Shown: positions 1 through 7,290 of the stretch, piece by piece
How positions within the stretch are numbered: position 1 is the first letter of the stretch
How the letters are laid out: each line of letters opens with the position of its first letter
Source of the DNA: an archaeon
GTDB lineage: Archaea; Nanobdellota; Nanobdellia; Pacearchaeales; GW2011-AR1
DNA: 18,846 nucleotides
Assembly (NCBI GenBank): GCA_027318675.1
Contig: DAHVOT010000006.1
Location: 4,083 to 22,928, forward strand
Direction: 5' to 3'
The notes under the pieces: model-generated
Database searches by the model: none
Told to the model about the DNA's origin: nothing
What the model saw: the letters and a program-made list of their open reading frames with translations, nothing else
Program-made: the position numbers and the translations under genes

Positions 1-330
1 CTTGAAGATACAAAAAATGAAAATAATGGAGATTTTAAATATCTTCCAAATGGAATTGAACAAGAAGATAAAAAATACTCTCCTGCATATGGAGAAAGAA
101 TAGCAAACTTAGTTCAAAGAAAAGAAATAGAAAAAATTCCCTCAAGAGATGTTTTCAGTAAAACAGAGATAAAATTCAATCCTTCTATGGAAGTTAAAAG
201 CCCTTCTCAAGAGAGTTTTGAAAAATACTCTCCATCTTCATTTAATGTAGAAAGATTAGAAAGAGATAAAAAAGAAAAAAGAGATATATTTGAGAAAAAA
301 GAGATAAAATACACTCCAAGTAGATATTAG
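1..330 (+). CDS. C-terminal part of a low-complexity protein with K-Y/F-x-P motifs (5' end outside window)
   Basis: An open frame runs from base 1 to a TAG at 328-330, giving 109 residues with no start, so the gene begins upstream. I do not recognise a family. The visible part is charged, rich in K, E, S and N, and has no hydrophobic segment, so it is probably a disordered tail. A short motif recurs: KYLP (residues 13-16), KYSP (25-28), KFNP (58-61), KYSP (75-78) and KYTP (103-106), with a looser VKSP at 65-68. Spacing is irregular, which fits a repeated linear motif better than a folded repeat. The last copy lies three residues from the C-terminus. TAG is otherwise unused as a gene end in this window, and an in-frame TAA follows two codons later at 337-339. 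The next gene, 67 bases downstream, contains one KYSP as well. Confidence 0.7.
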   Translation, partial: LEDTKNENNGDFKYLPNGIEQEDKKYSPAYGERIANLVQRKEIEKIPSRDVFSKTEIKFNPSMEVKSPSQESFEKYSPSSFNVERLERDKKEKRDIFEKKEIKYTPSRY

Positions 331-370
331 AAAAAATAATCCTCTTAAAAAAAATTAAAACCATTAGATT

Positions 371-387
371 AATAAATTATATATTGT
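371..387 (+). promoter_or_regulatory. Probable TATA box for the TIM-barrel gene
   Basis: An AT-only stretch (AATAAATTATATATTGT) is centred about 21-24 nt before the ATG at 398. That is roughly the distance expected for a leaderless archaeal transcript. No ribosome binding site precedes the ATG. The local sequence is very AT-rich, so the exact box is uncertain. Confidence 0.4.
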
Positions 388-397
388 ATTATATAAT

Positions 398-2236
398 ATG
401 GCAAAAGAAGGTGGATATACAATTGAAAATATATATCAAGGGGGATATAGCACTTTAGATCCAAATAAAGCATATTCTAATACTTTTACAGGATACAGAA
501 CAAATGTTGGTTCTTTAGGATTAACAACAAATCCTCAAACAGCAAATCAACTAAAAGAAGTATCAGACAAATTGTCCTCTGGTTTAAAAAATGTAGAAAT
601 TGAACTTATTTCAACAGAAGTAATGGATTCTATACCCATACAACATCTTAAAGAAATAAATCAATTAAACAAACTTGCTGGAGGAGAAGTTTCAGTACAT
701 GGACCAGTTATAGATACTATAGGTATGACTAGAGAAGGATTTAGTGAATTAAACAGACAATTAGCTGAAAGAAAAATAACTGAAACTCTCTTAAGAAGCC
801 ATGAATTAAATCCAAATGGAAATATAACTGTAAATTTTCATTCTGCTGAAGGAATTCCAGGTTCAGAATGGAAAAGTCTAGGAGATATTGAAGGAAAAAA
901 ACCAAGAGAAGCAAAAAAGATTCTTGCAGTTGAAAGAGAAAGTGGAAGAATGACTGCATTAGAAGAAGACAAAAGATTTTTACCTGGTAAAGATTTATCT
1001 GAACCAGAAAAATATTCTCCTGAAGAAAATCTAAGAATTGCGAATTATAATGCTTGGGCAGACTCATTAACTCCAATAGAATTTAACAGAGAGAGTGCAG
1101 AAAGAATTCTATCTGATGTACACCCAATATTGGGAGATTTATATAACAAAATAGAAAAAAGTAGAGCCACAAACACACCACTAAATTATGAACTTTCACA
1201 AGATGAAGCAGATATGATGAAAAAAATTTACTCTGCAAATGAATATTTAAATGAAGCAGAAAAAAAGGCTAAAAGTAATTTCTCAAGAGCATATGAGCTT
1301 GCAAAAAGAGACAATGATAAACAAATAATGGAAATTTTAAATGAAGTATCTAAACAATATGCTAAAACATTAAAGCTAGATAAGGATGGAAATCCAACGC
1401 AGTATTCCAATAACCCAAAAGTACGTTCACAGGCTATTTATGAATTAAAGCAAGGACTTGAGATGGTTCGTCCAAAACTTATAATGCCAATAGAAGAATT
1501 TGCTGTTGAAAAATCTTCACAAACTTTTGGAAATGCAGCATTCAATGTATTCAATAAATTCAAAGATGTAAATAAAACCCCAATTACACTTATTGAAAAT
1601 CCTCCTGCAGGGTTTGGATTATCTACTGGGGAAGATTTAAAGAAATTAGTTGTAGAATCAAGAAAACAGTTTGTTGACAGGGCAGTAAAAGAGAAAAACA
1701 TGAATCCTAAAGAAGCAGAGAAAATAGCTGAAAAACTAATAGGAGCTACATGGGATGTAGGACATATTAACATGTTAAGAAAAGAAGGCTTTAAAGATGA
1801 AGATATTATAAGGGAATCAGAAAAAGTAGCTCCTTTTGTTAAACATGTTCACCTTTCAGACAATTTTGGATTTGAACACACTGAATTACCAATGGGAATG
1901 GGAAATGTTCCTATGAAAGAGATAATGGCAAAATTAGGTGAAAAAGGATTTGAAGGTAAAAAAATAATTGAAGCTGGAACCTGGTGGCAACAATTCAAAA
2001 CTTCTCCTATAAAAGAAGCACTTGAAGGATTAGGTTCTCCTATGTATATGACAGGACCAGGACCATATTGGAATCAATCTCTAGGATTACAGCAAAATTA
2101 CTTTTCAGGTTATGGAATGATGCTTCCTACAAATAATTATCAAACATTCGGAGCAGGATTTTCTCAGCTTCCCCAAGAATTAGGAGGAGAAGTTCAAAGA
2201 GGCGGAGGAAGATTCAGTCAGAGAGGAATGGAATAA
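398..2236 (+). CDS. Xylose-isomerase-like / AP-endonuclease-2-like TIM-barrel protein with a large helical insertion
   Basis: A 612-aa protein whose ends resemble the AP_endonuc_2 (endonuclease IV / sugar isomerase) TIM barrel. Likely metal ligands in order are H101 (SVHGP), H148 (NFHSAEG), E400 (LIENP), D453 and H456 (WDVGHINM), H485 (KHVHLSDN), H494 (FEHTELPMG) and E525 (IIEAGTW). The GMGNVP and IIEAGTW stretches are typical of the sugar epimerase branch. About 250 residues (150-395), mostly charged helix, separate the second and third ligand strands, so the protein is about twice the usual 270-300 aa. The last 65 residues (548-612) are rich in G, Q, Y, M and P and look disordered. The family includes DNA-repair endonucleases and sugar isomerases; the sequence alone does not decide which. 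Residues 204-208 (EKYSP) match the motif repeated in the protein upstream. The ATG at 398 fits the TATA spacing. Confidence 0.8.
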   Translation: MAKEGGYTIENIYQGGYSTLDPNKAYSNTFTGYRTNVGSLGLTTNPQTANQLKEVSDKLSSGLKNVEIELISTEVMDSIPIQHLKEINQLNKLAGGEVSVHGPVIDTIGMTREGFSELNRQLAERKITETLLRSHELNPNGNITVNFHSAEGIPGSEWKSLGDIEGKKPREAKKILAVERESGRMTALEEDKRFLPGKDLSEPEKYSPEENLRIANYNAWADSLTPIEFNRESAERILSDVHPILGDLYNKIEKSRATNTPLNYELSQDEADMMKKIYSANEYLNEAEKKAKSNFSRAYELAKRDNDKQIMEILNEVSKQYAKTLKLDKDGNPTQYSNNPKVRSQAIYELKQGLEMVRPKLIMPIEEFAVEKSSQTFGNAAFNVFNKFKDVNKTPITLIENPPAGFGLSTGEDLKKLVVESRKQFVDRAVKEKNMNPKEAEKIAEKLIGATWDVGHINMLRKEGFKDEDIIRESEKVAPFVKHVHLSDNFGFEHTELPMGMGNVPMKEIMAKLGEKGFEGKKIIEAGTWWQQFKTSPIKEALEGLGSPMYMTGPGPYWNQSLGLQQNYFSGYGMMLPTNNYQTFGAGFSQLPQELGGEVQRGGGRFSQRGME

Positions 2237-2277
2237 AATAAGATTAAATTTATTAAGTTAAAACAATTAAAAATAAA

Positions 2278-3141
2278 ATGAGTAAAAAGCAAAAACAAAG
2301 CTCAGGGGAAGATTTAAGTCATCAGGCAATAAAATATGGATTAAATAAGCTTCTCTCTTCCAATAGAAATCTAAGAGAAAATTATTCTGTTTTTGTAATG
2401 AATAGTGTAGATTACAACAAGATAGATAACTTTCTTTAGGAAGCAAGAACAAGATATGAAAAACAAGATATATCTACTGAAGAAAAAACTAAATTAATTT
2501 ATCAAGGATTAGCAGATTATGTTGCATCAGCAAAAGCATTAAAGGATGAAACAATTCAAACTCTTTTTGATAAAGGAAAAGAGGGTAAATTAGATAGAAG
2601 CTTTTTAGAAAAGATTGTTAATTACTTTAATCCTGGAAAAAGTAAAGGGATAGAATATTTTGAAAAAGCACGTAATGCATACGCGGATATGTATGATATA
2701 TTAGCACAAAATGAAATCGCACAAGAAAAAATACCTGAATTAACAAAAGCAACAGAATCAATGAAGATGTATGGTTTCTTAGATGTTGCATTGAAAAATT
2801 TCAAAGCACATGGTGTTATAGACGATAAAAGATACAAGGAATTATCTAAATCAGTTTATGAGACAGCAGTAACAAGAACAAAAAAAGGAATAAAAGGACT
2901 TGAAGATCATATACTAAAAGAAAAACAAGAATTAGAAATGGAAGAAAAAGAAACAGGTAAAAAAGTTGCTGCTGCAATAATTGGTTTCATTGGAACATTC
3001 TTAATTTTATCTAATTTAAGCATGACAGGAGCAGTAATAGGAGGAGATTCTACTATTACAACAGGAATTATAGGAATATTCATGATATTTTTTGCATTAT
3101 TAATTTACCTTAGACCTTTAAAAAAAAGCTTTAAAAAGTAA
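2278..3141 (+). CDS. Hypothetical membrane protein with two C-terminal helices, interrupted by an in-frame TAG
   Basis: From the ATG at 2278 one continuous frame of 287 codons runs to TAA at 3139-3141, broken only by TAG at codon 54 (2437-2439). Codon use and charged-helix character are the same on both sides of the TAG. After it, the first possible start in frame is the ATG at 2689 (codon 138), which would leave a 150-aa product beginning inside a helical region. The soluble part, codons 1-228, is helical and rich in K and E. Two membrane segments follow, at about 230-255 and 261-279, with a basic C-terminus (LKKSFKK). No family is recognised. The TAG may be a real nonsense mutation, a base-calling error (GAG or AAG to TAG), or translational readthrough. 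The gene starts 41 bases after the TIM-barrel gene and ends 24 bases before the nucleotidyltransferase gene. Confidence 0.6.
2437..2439 (+). other. In-frame TAG codon inside the two-helix membrane protein gene
   Basis: The TAG sits at codon 54 of the frame opened by the ATG at 2278 (159 bases later), between ...NKIDNFL and EARTRYEKQ.... The frame stays open for 233 further sense codons. It could be a nonsense mutation, a sequence error or a recoded codon. Confidence 0.8.
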
Positions 3142-3165
3142 AATATCCTTATAAAAAAGTAAAAG

Positions 3166-4017
3166 ATGGTGAAAAAGAAACTTAAAAAGATTAAGAAGAT
3201 TGAAAAGAAAAAAGAAGTTCTTATAAAAGAAATTCCAACATTGCAGTTAAAAACAGAAGACGATATTGCAATGGACTTTGCAGTTAAAGTTTATAAAAAA
3301 TTCAATAAAGTAGTTAAATCAGTAGTCCTATTTGGCTCAACAACAAAACAAAACGCAACACCTGGTTCTGATATCGATATAATGATAATTGTGGATGATG
3401 CTTCAATAAAATGGGATCAAGAATTAATTGCCTGGTACAGAGAAGAACTTGAGAAGATAGTCCAAGAAAGCCCATACAAAAAAGAATTGCATATTAATAC
3501 AATGAAATTAACAACGTGGTGGGAAGATTTAATGAGAGGGGACCCGACAGTTATGAATATTATAAGGTATGGTCAAGCCTTAATTGATGCTGGAGGCTTT
3601 TTCGTTCCAATAAAACAGCTATTAATAGAAGGAAAAATAAAATCAACTCCAGAAGCAATCTATTCTTGCTTACAAAGAGCTCCAATGCATTATGCAAGAA
3701 GCAAAGAAGCTGAATTGAATGCTATAGAAGGCTTATATTGGGCAATGGTTGATTCTGCACATGCTGCATTGATTGCAGGTAATGTTTCTCCCCCTTCACC
3801 AGAGCATATACCTGGAGAATTAAAAACTAATTTTGTAAGTTCTGGAAAATTAAAAATGAGGTATATAGATTGGTTTAGAGAATTAAATATGCTTCATAAA
3901 AAGATAACTCACGGAGAAATAACTGACTTAAAAGGAATAGAAATAGATACTTGGCAAGCAAGAACAGAAGATTTTATAAGAACAATGGCTCAATTAGTTA
4001 ATGAGCTTATAAAATAA
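3166..4017 (+). CDS. Fused minimal nucleotidyltransferase and HEPN domain protein
   Basis: 283 aa. After a very basic N-terminal 20 residues comes a polymerase-beta-type nucleotidyltransferase domain at about 30-140. Its signature is G57-S58 (VVLFGSTT) followed by D69-I-D71 (GSDIDIMII), the metal-binding pair. The third acidic position is not certain; E107 (KELHINT) is the nearest candidate. A helical HEPN-like domain follows at about 160-283, with R238-x5-H244 matching the RX4-6H motif of HEPN ribonucleases. In bacteria and archaea these two domains are usually separate proteins forming toxin-antitoxin pairs in which the transferase modifies the HEPN partner; here they are one chain. The linker FVPIKQLL..GKIKSTPEAI closely matches the 603-aa protein encoded at 7727-9538, so the two are paralogs. 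A TATA-like TTTAAAAAGT lies at about 3129-3139, and the stop is 3 bases from the convergent gene. Confidence 0.8.
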   Translation: MVKKKLKKIKKIEKKKEVLIKEIPTLQLKTEDDIAMDFAVKVYKKFNKVVKSVVLFGSTTKQNATPGSDIDIMIIVDDASIKWDQELIAWYREELEKIVQESPYKKELHINTMKLTTWWEDLMRGDPTVMNIIRYGQALIDAGGFFVPIKQLLIEGKIKSTPEAIYSCLQRAPMHYARSKEAELNAIEGLYWAMVDSAHAALIAGNVSPPSPEHIPGELKTNFVSSGKLKMRYIDWFRELNMLHKKITHGEITDLKGIEIDTWQARTEDFIRTMAQLVNELIK

Positions 4018-4020
4018 AAT

Positions 4021-4509
4021 TTACCTTAGATTTAACTTGTTCTGAGATTTTATATTAAAATATCTTTTAGTTAAATCAAATGCTTTCATCCCCAATTCTG
4101 GTTTATAATGAAGAACTTCTTCAAGTTTATTTCCTTGAAAATCAAAAGAGAGTCTTGAATTAAAATGAGAGTATACTCCCCTTACATTTGAATAAGAAAA
4201 TCCACTCTCAGCAGAAAAATCATTAAGCTTAGAGAGTCTCTCTTGTTCATCTATCTCTTTAATTCTTTTAGTATCTAGATATTCTTCAGTTAATGAAAAC
4301 ACTCTATCCATAATCTGAAAATAATTAAAATTGATCTTTCCATGTTTTATATTTTGAACTGTTTCTTTAAGAACAGCATATCTACATTTCCTATATGCTT
4401 CTCTTACCTCACTTAGAGGCAATTCATTTCTTACAGCTATCTCTTTAACAGGGGTCAACCTATAATTATCCTTCACTATTTTTTTTATTGAATGTCTATT
4501 TTTTGCCAT
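4021..4509 (-). CDS. Hypothetical helical protein with an internal duplication (HTH-like units)
   Basis: 162 aa, basic, with no signal or membrane segment and no recognised family. It appears to be two copies of a unit of about 60 residues. Unit 1 (about 21-81) has AVRNELPLSEVREAY at 25-39 and FSLTEEY at 71-77. Unit 2 (about 96-155) has SAESGFSYSNVRGVY at 99-113 and FDLTKRY at 144-150. The shared pattern is S-x-V-R-x-A/V-Y, then 37-38 residues, then F-x-L-T-x-x-Y. The start of each unit reads like a helix-turn-helix, so nucleic-acid binding is plausible but unproven. The gene converges on the nucleotidyltransferase-HEPN gene with a 3-base gap. It lies 57 bases downstream of the 199-aa gene on the same strand, with a TATA-like TTAATAAACT at about 4534-4546. 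Confidence 0.65.
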   Translation of the reverse strand: MAKNRHSIKKIVKDNYRLTPVKEIAVRNELPLSEVREAYRKCRYAVLKETVQNIKHGKINFNYFQIMDRVFSLTEEYLDTKRIKEIDEQERLSKLNDFSAESGFSYSNVRGVYSHFNSRLSFDFQGNKLEEVLHYKPELGMKAFDLTKRYFNIKSQNKLNLR

Positions 4510-4566
4510 TTTTACGAATAAGTAAGAAACTATCCAAAAATTAGTTTATTAATTTATCTATAGAAA

Positions 4567-5166
4567 TTACTCTTTCTTTGGAGGAGCTAATTTTAAAAGA
4601 GTCTCTTCTAAACCTTTAAAGTTAGTTTTCTTTGAAGCATTAACTGCCTGTGTTCTTAACTGTTCAAAGTGATAACTCGCTAATAATGAATAAGCTGAAA
4701 GGAAATCAGTATATTTAGCTAATTCTTTTTGTATTGATTCAGCATCTTCTTTTTTAATTCCAGGATCTCTAAGTTTATATTGCAAAGAATTTATCTTACC
4801 TAAGAATTTAGAATAATTTTCACTTCCATATTTTGTAAATACTCCATCAACTAATGCTTTTTGTTCTGATGTAGCACCATCTAAAGCAGGTTTAATCCAT
4901 TGGTAATAATCAGCCATGCTTGCTTCAGCAAGTTTAGTATTGTATTTTTTATTGTAAATATCTATAAGTTTGTCTGTTGCTTTTTCAGAAACAAAATAGT
5001 CATATAAATCTTTACCATCATTTCCAAAATCTAAGTTTTTTTCTAAAAGATTTACTGCACCAGGGATATAAAGACCATCAGTTTCAGATTGGGCCATTCT
5101 TGCAGCTACATTTGCAAAAGCGTACCTTTGAAATTCAGGTGATTTTTTTTCTTCTTTGTCTGTCAT
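4567..5166 (-). CDS. Hypothetical helical cytosolic protein
   Basis: 199 aa, predicted almost entirely helical from its composition, with no signal peptide, membrane segment or cysteine. The N-terminus is hydrophilic (MTDKEEKKSPEF) and the C-terminus ends in LAPPKKE. No catalytic motif or family is recognised. The coding character is good: ATG start, TAA stop, and no competing frame with a better product. The ATG at 5166 is about 28 nt downstream of a strong TATA box, so the transcript is probably leaderless and independent of the ribosomal protein pair just upstream. Lying behind ribosomal genes suggests steady expression, but says nothing specific about function. Confidence 0.65.
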   Translation of the reverse strand: MTDKEEKKSPEFQRYAFANVAARMAQSETDGLYIPGAVNLLEKNLDFGNDGKDLYDYFVSEKATDKLIDIYNKKYNTKLAEASMADYYQWIKPALDGATSEQKALVDGVFTKYGSENYSKFLGKINSLQYKLRDPGIKKEDAESIQKELAKYTDFLSAYSLLASYHFEQLRTQAVNASKKTNFKGLEETLLKLAPPKKE

Positions 5167-5186
5167 AGAATTTATAGAAACTCGAA

Positions 5187-5202
5187 GTTTATAAATCTTT
5201 CG
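5187..5202 (-). promoter_or_regulatory. TATA box for the 199-aa hypothetical
   Basis: Read on the minus strand the site is CGAAAGATTTATAAAC, a near-ideal archaeal BRE plus TATA box. Its centre is about 28 nt before the ATG at 5166, consistent with a leaderless start. Confidence 0.6.
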
Positions 5203-5232
5203 TTTTTGTTACCATTAAATAAAAGTGACAAA

Positions 5233-5790
5233 TCACTCTTTCTTAACAGAATCAGAAATTACTTCATAAACGACTCTTGTCTTACAAGGAAGTTTAGACT
5301 TTATTTCTTTGAAAGCCTGTCTTGCAACTACAACAGCTTTTGGTGTTGAAACAGCAATAAAGAATATCTCTGAATCTGCCTTCAATATAGCAGATTTACC
5401 TATACACTTTCCAAAAGATAATTGCATTCCTGTCTGCATTCTATCAGCTCCTGCACCAGTAAGCATTTTGTTTTCTCTTTGAATATGATGTGGAAAAGGA
5501 ACAACTCTGAAAAAATACTGTCCTGGAATACCCTTGTCCAAAACCTTATTTACATACTGTCTGCAAGATTCAAGAGCATTATGTCTTATTTGAACTGCCT
5601 CTGTTGTAACTAAAGCAAGTCTATGAGAATATTTTCCTGTTTCATAAGTATTTCCATCACCCATACTAAATTTAACTATTTTCTGAGGAGGAACCACTTT
5701 TATGTAAGCTCTGTTTTTCCTTTTACTCACTCTTGTATAAGGAACAGTTTTTCTCTTTGAATATGCATTTGCTTTTCTTAATGTTGCCAT
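5233..5790 (-). CDS. rpl10e: Large-subunit ribosomal protein L10e (uL16 family)
   Basis: 185 aa, close to the usual archaeal length. The N-terminus has the family pattern PYTR (18-21), and KIVKFSMGD follows at about 38-46. The central region holds the conserved arginine- and histidine-rich stretch RVVPFPHHIQRENK and the loop GADRMQTGMQLSFGK, which corresponds to the tRNA-facing part of uL16. L10e sits by the peptidyl-transferase centre of the large subunit and helps position tRNA. The gene follows L35Ae on the same strand with a 14-base gap and no separate promoter, so the two are probably co-transcribed. The start is the ATG at 5790. It is the only complete gene here that ends in TGA. Confidence 0.95.
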   Translation of the reverse strand: MATLRKANAYSKRKTVPYTRVSKRKNRAYIKVVPPQKIVKFSMGDGNTYETGKYSHRLALVTTEAVQIRHNALESCRQYVNKVLDKGIPGQYFFRVVPFPHHIQRENKMLTGAGADRMQTGMQLSFGKCIGKSAILKADSEIFFIAVSTPKAVVVARQAFKEIKSKLPCKTRVVYEVISDSVKKE

Positions 5791-5804
5791 TTTAAATCAT
5801 TACT

Positions 5805-6065
5805 TTACTTAACCTCCACCTTAGTTGTAATTGCTTGCCCAGGTAGACCTTTTTCAAAAATAGCTCTTACAACACCTTTATTTCCATGAGTAGCAGCAAT
5901 TTTACCTTTAATCTCTTTTCCTGCAGGACTCTTCCATATAACTCCTTTTCCGACAAATTTACTAGCCTTTTCTTTATCTGTAGCTCCTTGAATTTCAATT
6001 AAAAAATGTCTTTCACTTATTGTTTTTCTTCCTCTTCTGAATTGTATAACTTTTCCTTCTGTCAT
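5805..6065 (-). CDS. rpl35ae: Large-subunit ribosomal protein L35Ae (eL33)
   Basis: 86 aa, the normal archaeal size. Recognisable family features are GKVIQFRRGRKT at the N-terminus, the AxxFVGKGVIWKSPAGKEI segment, HGNKGVVRAIFEKGLPGQ near the end and the terminal valine-rich strand. This is a small beta-barrel protein of the large ribosomal subunit found in archaea and eukaryotes but not in bacteria, so it is strong evidence for an archaeal source. It is first in a two-gene operon with L10e. A TATA box about 25 nt before the ATG at 6065 points to a leaderless mRNA. Confidence 0.95.
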   Translation of the reverse strand: MTEGKVIQFRRGRKTISERHFLIEIQGATDKEKASKFVGKGVIWKSPAGKEIKGKIAATHGNKGVVRAIFEKGLPGQAITTKVEVK

Positions 6066-6083
6066 AGTTATTAATCAATAAAA

Positions 6084-6097
6084 TTAGTTTAAAAACC
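6084..6097 (-). promoter_or_regulatory. TATA box for the L35Ae-L10e operon
   Basis: The minus-strand sequence GGTTTTTAAACTAA is centred about 25 nt upstream of the L35Ae ATG. The position and sequence fit an archaeal leaderless promoter. Confidence 0.6.
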
Positions 6098-6154
6098 TTA
6101 CCTATAATGTTTTTAGACAGAACGAAGTGATATCTTTAAAGGTTTCTCAATAGC

Positions 6155-7240
6155 TTATCTCTTCATTACAACAATCTCTCTACCAACAATCTGACCTTCT
6201 CTAAACTCAGGTAATGGAAAGCCTTCTTCTATTTTAAATCCTGTTTTAGAACATATTCTTGAATAATCACATTTTATCCTCTCTCTCCCTGTATTGATTA
6301 AAGGAACACTGAAAACAATTTTCCCAGAAACACTTGATTTCATATTATTTAAAACATCAATCATGAGCTTTTCAAATTGATTTATCATCTTCTCAGCTTC
6401 TCTCTTTTCAGGTGTTCTCCTCAATGTACTTCCAAAATCAGGTTCACTCACAAGAACATTAACTGGACTTATTTTAACTTTAGAAGAATCATTATTTATC
6501 AATCTATATCCTGAAGAAGGAAATTTCATCCATTCCAAATTTTTTCTTGCTCCTTCAATAGCATTTGTATCTTTGTCTATTCCCATTGTTTTTATTCCCA
6601 TATTAAGAGCTTCCATTATAATAACTCCAATACCACAAAATGCATCCAATAAAACTTCATTTTCTTTAACTTCAGATAGATTTATCATCATCTTAGCGAG
6701 TCTTGGAGAAATACTAAGTTCTTCTCTTCTTACTGGTTTTTGCATATCTCTTCTCTCAATTTCTTTATAATTACACTTCTGAATAACCCTACCAAAAAAA
6801 TTCTCAAAAACAAAATATTCCTCATGAATAATACTTGAAGAAGGTTTTCTTATAGTTCCTTCTCCCTGAGTTTTAATTGAACCTCCAAATTGCTTTTCAA
6901 CAGCCCTTAATTCTTCAGATCTGAATCTTCTTTTCAAATACTCTGAAACAGCAAGGGTATGTTCTGAAAAATTCCAAACAACATAATTAAAATTATTCTC
7001 TGTTCCAAAATAGACTTCTTTTTTGTCAATATCTTTAACATTACATAAAACAATTCCAATACCCAATGTTCCTCCAAGCAAATCAACTGTCCCTGCATCT
7101 AAAGTATTAGACAATTCTAAAAGAAGAGCATTATCTATTAGTTTCTCTTCAAGCACACTGTTAGAAGTACGTTTAAGAAAACTCTTTATCTCTGCAACTG
7201 ATAATGGGATGTTTCTACCAAGAATAAATAGATACTTCAT
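6155..7240 (-). CDS. TRM11/TrmG10-type tRNA guanine-N2 methyltransferase-like protein
   Basis: 361 aa from the ATG at 7240. The N-terminal half (MKYLFILGRNIPLSVAEIKS...) is the THUMP-like tRNA-binding module seen in TRM11 family enzymes. A Rossmann methyltransferase domain follows, with SAM motif I LLDAFCGIG at about 197-205, an acidic GIDKD after the second strand, and a motif IV loop SEPDFG at about 265-270. TrmG10/Trm11 enzymes normally have D-P-P-Y at this loop and make N2-methylguanosine at tRNA position 10. The changed loop means substrate and activity are less certain. KPVRREELSISPRLAKMMIN before motif I matches the family linker. An in-frame ATG lies 18 bases earlier (7258), but the TATA box at 7262-7276 is only about 10 nt from that one and 27 nt from 7240, which favours 7240. 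Confidence 0.8.
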   Translation of the reverse strand: MKYLFILGRNIPLSVAEIKSFLKRTSNSVLEEKLIDNALLLELSNTLDAGTVDLLGGTLGIGIVLCNVKDIDKKEVYFGTENNFNYVVWNFSEHTLAVSEYLKRRFRSEELRAVEKQFGGSIKTQGEGTIRKPSSSIIHEEYFVFENFFGRVIQKCNYKEIERRDMQKPVRREELSISPRLAKMMINLSEVKENEVLLDAFCGIGVIIMEALNMGIKTMGIDKDTNAIEGARKNLEWMKFPSSGYRLINNDSSKVKISPVNVLVSEPDFGSTLRRTPEKREAEKMINQFEKLMIDVLNNMKSSVSGKIVFSVPLINTGRERIKCDYSRICSKTGFKIEEGFPLPEFREGQIVGREIVVMKR

Positions 7241-7261
7241 AAAAAATCCATAAAACACTAC

Positions 7262-7276
7262 TAAATAAATCTTTTT
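7262..7276 (-). promoter_or_regulatory. TATA box for the TRM11-like gene; decides its start
   Basis: On the minus strand the region reads AAAAAGATTTATTTA. Its centre is about 27 nt from the ATG at 7240 but only about 10 nt from the ATG at 7258, which supports the shorter protein. Confidence 0.5.
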
Positions 7277-7290
7277 ATTGAAAACCTAAC

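Noticed and set aside
741..1773. Several open frames of 60-111 codons on the minus strand inside the TIM-barrel gene
   Set aside because: They are antisense shadows rich in F, L and S, typical of the complement of AT-rich coding sequence. They have no promoter of their own, and the plus-strand frame has clear conserved motifs.
2437..2439. Pyrrolysine at the in-frame TAG
   Set aside because: No pyl genes or CUA-anticodon tRNA are visible here and the product is not a known pyrrolysine protein. A mutation or sequence error is simpler.
2267..2452. Minus-strand open frame across the start of the interrupted membrane-protein gene
   Set aside because: Its composition is that of an antisense frame, and the plus strand explains the region with one long frame on either side of the TAG.
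7241..7258. The ATG at 7258 as the start of the TRM11-like gene
   Set aside because: It is too close to the TATA box, and MKYLFILGR at the second ATG is the expected start of the family.
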